Origin: Oscillospiraceae bacterium
Lineage (GTDB): Bacteria; Bacillota_A; Clostridia; Oscillospirales; Oscillospiraceae
NCBI GenBank assembly: GCA_017415945.1
Contig: JAFQDR010000203.1
Coordinates: 1 to 6,857, forward strand
Reading direction: 5' to 3'
Length of the DNA stretch: 6,857 nt
Shown: positions 5,001-6,857 of the stretch, piece by piece
Position numbering within the stretch: position 1 is the stretch's first letter
How the letters are laid out: each line of letters opens with the position of its first letter
Position numbers and translations under genes: made by a program
Notes under the pieces: generated by a model
Database searches by the model: none
What the model saw: the letters and a program-made list of their open reading frames with translations, nothing else
What the model was told of the DNA's origin: nothing

Positions 5001-6857
5001 TCCCAGCCCTCCCTGTCTCGATCTGTTGCTATCCAATCATGGAATATTTCATAAGGAATACGTCCGACATAAATGCCATCCTTCTCGGTGTAGAGTTGAA
5101 TCCACGGTGTATCTTTAGATTCAACAAAGCCAATGAATGGACCTTGGGATAAAGCCTTTGAATCTGCGCTTTCTTCATCAAGGACAATAAAGCTCTCTGC
5201 CATCAGCTTGAGAAGCTGCGGTTCAATGGCTATATATGGATAGTCCGTGATTCCTTCCTCTGTCCACGAGATTGTCACACGCCAAAAGCCACCATTGGGA
5301 TTATCATAATCGTAGGTATGGCTGTATGTTCCGTCGGTCTGAATGTTTTCCGGCGTTTCGGATTCCATCGCATCGCTGAACGCCTCAACCAGCAAAGTGG
5401 AACCGGTAAGATAGGAGGAATGCCAGATCCACTCGTTCTCACCGGCATCCGTAGACAGATACCAAGCGGAAAGTGGGATGTAGATGCTCCATCCATCTCC
5501 GTCAAAGCGATGCACCGGCTGATTTCCAAGATGTCCACCATCCGGTACAGTGATTTTATCCGCCCAGTCCTGTACATACAGCGGCAGGTCAAGAGCGTAT
5601 TCCTTCACATACCAGTCGTATATGGCTTCTTCGTATGTATTATGGTACCCCATAAAGTCAATACCATCTCCTACACAGGTATCTCTGAGTACCGTGTAAG
5701 TGTTGTCAGGATACCGAAGAGCCACCGTGATGTGATTCCCCTGTCCTGTGAGATCGAACCAGCCGTCATCTCCATATTGTCCCCCCACAGGAATGATTTC
5801 TTCTGCGGGGACGTCCAATTTGATCAGGTATTCATACTCCCAGCATTCCAGAATCCCTTCCGCTGCAAGCCCTGCAAGCTCGCCTTTCTTTTCCAGACGA
5901 AGCAATTTGGTATCTATGACATTGGCAGTCTTCGACTGACTTGAAATACTTTTTCCGTCAGGACCGTAAGTATAATACTGCGCTGTTGTTTCTTTTGCCA
6001 TGCGGTCGGTGACATAGGCATCCATGCTGATGAAAGTTTCTGTTTGCTGATCCGCGGGATCGAGTTCTGACATATCATCTTCAGCAGCATTCAAACCGTA
6101 TGTTTTCACTTCATCGCCGCGTTCATACACAATCTCATTCAGAGTGATACCGATATTCAAATCCCCCTGCAGCGCAGTGTACAGATCTGCATCAATGTAA
6201 AGATGAAACTGATCGTTCGGACCGCTTCCCATGTGCAGTATCTTACGGTCATACTCTTCAAGTGTCTCCTCGGTTACCGAAACCTCGGGACTGTATGTAT
6301 TGCTGCCGTTTTCATTCATCACACGATTTACAGTGTAAACCGTTCCGAAATCTGTGAGGTTATGACGGATATCAAAGCCAAGATATAATTTGTCTTTGTC
6401 CACGCCTTCCGATTCGTGGCCGGACACACCTACCGTATGCAGAAATACTTCTGTGGTGTCTGTAGTGAAAACAGGGATATCTTCCAGTTCAAGACGTGCA
6501 CCCTCTGCCGAAACAATGTCATTATAAGTCGGAAGCTGTTCCGATGGCAGAATCAAGGTTATTTCTTTTCTTTCCTGCGATAGAATGGTAAATCCGTTTT
6601 GCTCCTGGATTCTGTCCATTGTTATCTTACGGGCTCCAATAAAGGAACATCCCACCGCGCTTACGGCGAGTACAAGGGCAAGTATTAGACAAATCCCTCT
6701 GTTTTTCTGTCGTTTGGTCAGCATCAGAATCCGTTCTTTCATCGGTGCACTGCCGAGGCCTGTTGCATACCGATGTTTCTGCGGAATCGTGTCGAGGAGG
6801 ATGTGAGCATATTTCAAGCGGGCTGCATCGTTCAGCTTTGCGGAAATCGCATCGTCG
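2063..6857 (-). CDS. BlaR1-like M56 metallopeptidase C-terminal part with giant mosaic ectodomain (N-terminus cut by window edge)
   Basis: Seen: the frame is open from the right edge to the TGA at 2065-2063. Residues here are numbered from a TTG at 6817; 13 more codons lie upstream without a stop. The pattern YAHILLD (3-9), then MKERILML (26-33), then a hydrophobic helix (41-57) matches the end of the cytoplasmic M56 domain and last membrane helix of clostridial BlaR1 homologues. The HExxH protease core would be off the window. Outside the helix come QEQNGFTILSQE (71-82) and the common clostridial M56 ectodomain (to about 235), a LECWEYEYLIKLD module near 322, GWSIYIP (442-448), three Asp boxes (646-763), a beta-rich segment (about 1005-1125), a DxNxD module (about 1133-1290) and a C-terminal domain from about 1425. 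Known: BlaR1 senses beta-lactams outside and cleaves the BlaI repressor inside. No penicillin-binding SxxK sensor was recognised here, so the ligand is unknown. The TTG and the internal ATGs at 6742 and 6724 lack a good ribosome binding site and are probably not the true start. Confidence 0.85.
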   Translation of the reverse strand, partial: DDAISAKLNDAARLKYAHILLDTIPQKHRYATGLGSAPMKERILMLTKRQKNRGICLILALVLAVSAVGCSFIGARKITMDRIQEQNGFTILSQERKEITLILPSEQLPTYNDIVSAEGARLELEDIPVFTTDTTEVFLHTVGVSGHESEGVDKDKLYLGFDIRHNLTDFGTVYTVNRVMNENGSNTYSPEVSVTEETLEEYDRKILHMGSGPNDQFHLYIDADLYTALQGDLNIGITLNEIVYERGDEVKTYGLNAAEDDMSELDPADQQTETFISMDAYVTDRMAKETTAQYYTYGPDGKSISSQSKTANVIDTKLLRLEKKGELAGLAAEGILECWEYEYLIKLDVPAEEIIPVGGQYGDDGWFDLTGQGNHITVALRYPDNTYTVLRDTCVGDGIDFMGYHNTYEEAIYDWYVKEYALDLPLYVQDWADKITVPDGGHLGNQPVHRFDGDGWSIYIPLSAWYLSTDAGENEWIWHSSYLTGSTLLVEAFSDAMESETPENIQTDGTYSHTYDYDNPNGGFWRVTISWTEEGITDYPYIAIEPQLLKLMAESFIVLDEESADSKALSQGPFIGFVESKDTPWIQLYTEKDGIYVGRIPYEIFHDWIATDRDREGWEPGWEPEYIKFYYAEFGDFRWAAAHLTDTTMGNGRKNVATSSDGGKTWSVGSTADDYGGNHVVGIGFASESIAFMSFDPYNEHDGADGPIISRTIDGGKTWELLDISVPPAFEGKKLIAGIPYYNRNDLFYPIWLNTSHGTKEGEPMYLVSRDKGFTWSWDSYSLSAEATQYVVDIPMEDERDFITVAGVYGKGAEPNYPDGATIHAGKDGTLYYVMGVGNDGWSRGNFKALRTYRVTSKSGYLESVEEVETFTKDKVLKNGKPYTGDFDGLFTCQAYRFRQGNFNYDFLSHTVYIQSDGTICANSGLVGTGGPIGYEGTYQYDVKTGDFSTKLIGRYANEGEVTIYPEAEVKGKLYEYGGFVHFICESSGIHSLTVNDPLPLTFVPNTDGYATPALIVLDDVFDGTWEGSYTDGSGEHLYGLAIVTESAQIQFDDGIGGAADEIRYVGTYTVNPLTMVNTAVLRSLSSSGKESEFTIKFTLGYSKGTSGTFLYFDVRACDAPSLQHLVGKTLVFEDTTVLSTMQTTENIFQSVLENKASFTLASSKENVLLSEYKANTGYSVKKYTVLDLNDDRDPEMVLWLGYGTNDYAGFLVLYRDGDTVYAHGFPYRGFNGLNGDGVYTSSSSAFNMSILKLDFDGDTCTETVLARREGDGSPESVTYYIEDRIGTAEEFEKYFKRYNSRSIPDWYSYDIEEITDIDDWHTLLWAEGLPDDENRQPSQNVFSFIRDLVKGESDIPEINGLGIKDYSIALLKDSAYDSLFRFTFTVTGNSLPQTLLPGTYTWMLLDGMELSIHTEGIPATQEEAEAYWKRMRGLDRFEGNSAVDAVNMYLSWMPYIYEVSPYGEWDPENYHLPYNYICAHYGNENLEISFDELQSLMSEKFGITVERPTDNRLLSRCEYNKDTDTVRYTDTRGYEAVHRILDIREEDGITYVIVQLFADRHRMIPSHKLQFAIGEGEVFLGSEIIQNGNYDPREIS
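2948..3421 (-). other. DxDxD (VCBS/FG-GAP-like) lipoprotein module within the ectodomain
   Basis: Residues about 1133-1290 contain LDLNDDRDPE (1174-1183) and LDFDGDTCTE (from 1241), both resembling calcium-binding DxDxD loops. Between them lie VLYRDGDTVYAHGFPYRGF and a DGVYTSSSSAF stretch. I recognise this arrangement from many clostridial surface lipoproteins of unknown function. Calcium binding is inference. Confidence 0.5.
4529..4882 (-). other. Three Asp-box (BNR) repeats, probable beta-propeller segment
   Basis: The boxes are SSDGGKTW (646-653), TIDGGKTW (699-706) and SRDKGFTW (756-763), each fitting S/T-x-D-x-G-x-T-W. Their aspartates are 53 and 57 residues apart, about one propeller blade each. 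Asp boxes occur in sialidases, photosystem assembly factors and sortilin-like propellers, where they are structural, not catalytic. More degenerate blades probably flank them within about 560-880. Confidence 0.75.
6113..6610 (-). other. Clostridial M56/BlaR1-associated ectodomain module
   Basis: Residues about 70-235 contain QEQNGFTILSQE, a TTDTTEVFL strand, KLYLGFDI and DQFHLYIDAD. I recognise this series from ectodomains of many clostridial M56 proteins directly after the last membrane helix. It supports the fusion reading over a stand-alone lipoprotein. The function of the module is not known to me. Confidence 0.6.
6647..6697 (-). other. Last transmembrane helix of the M56-like protein, ending in a lipobox-like Cys
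   Basis: This encodes residues 41-57, GICLILALVLAVSAVGC, preceded by a basic TKRQKNR stretch (inside-positive). In BlaR1 topology this helix carries the chain out of the cell. It ends exactly like a lipoprotein signal (AVGC, Cys57), so signal peptidase II cleavage is conceivable but unproven. Confidence 0.7.

Noticed and set aside
5318..5944. Open plus-strand frame of 208 codons
   Set aside because: It is fully antisense to a well-supported ectodomain region, with no family features. Treated as a shadow.
2063..6857. Calling the large protein a beta-lactam sensor
   Set aside because: No penicillin-binding SxxK/SxN/KTG set was recognised in the ectodomain. The BlaR1 likeness is limited to the membrane-proximal part and the clostridial M56 module.

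Overview
The window looks like chromosomal DNA of a clostridial Firmicute (Oscillospiraceae/Ruminococcaceae or Lachnospiraceae type). This rests on protein style: a BlaR1-like M56 ectodomain of the clostridial kind, lipoprotein signals, Asp-box and DxDxD modules, moderate GC and purine-rich ribosome binding sites. The species cannot be named from the sequence.

Every gene I can support lies on the minus strand, and transcription runs from high to low coordinates. First comes a very large reading frame (6857 to 2063), cut by the right edge. Its visible N-terminus matches the end of the cytoplasmic part of a BlaR1/MecR1-like M56 metallopeptidase followed by its last transmembrane helix. About 1,530 residues of extracytoplasmic mosaic sequence follow. 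A 102-bp gap leads to a 144-residue divergent ECF-type sigma-like protein (1960 to 1526). A 125-bp gap then leads to a lipoprotein with a PstS-like phosphate-binding-protein domain (1400 to 1), cut by the left edge.

The best regulatory signal is an ECF-type promoter, TGGAAC-N17-CGTC. It begins two bases after the sigma-like stop codon and points at the PstS-like gene. The gap before the sigma-like gene holds a set of GGTATGT/ACATACC elements that could be an operator.

Working hypothesis (inference): the M56 protein senses something outside the cell, the small sigma-like protein carries the signal to RNA polymerase, and the PstS-like lipoprotein is an output or co-sensor. The 27-residue signal segment of the lipoprotein is clearly related to the last membrane helix of the M56 protein, so the two outer genes share history. 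No RNA genes, CRISPR arrays, insertion sequences or convincing terminators were seen. No supported gene lies on the plus strand.
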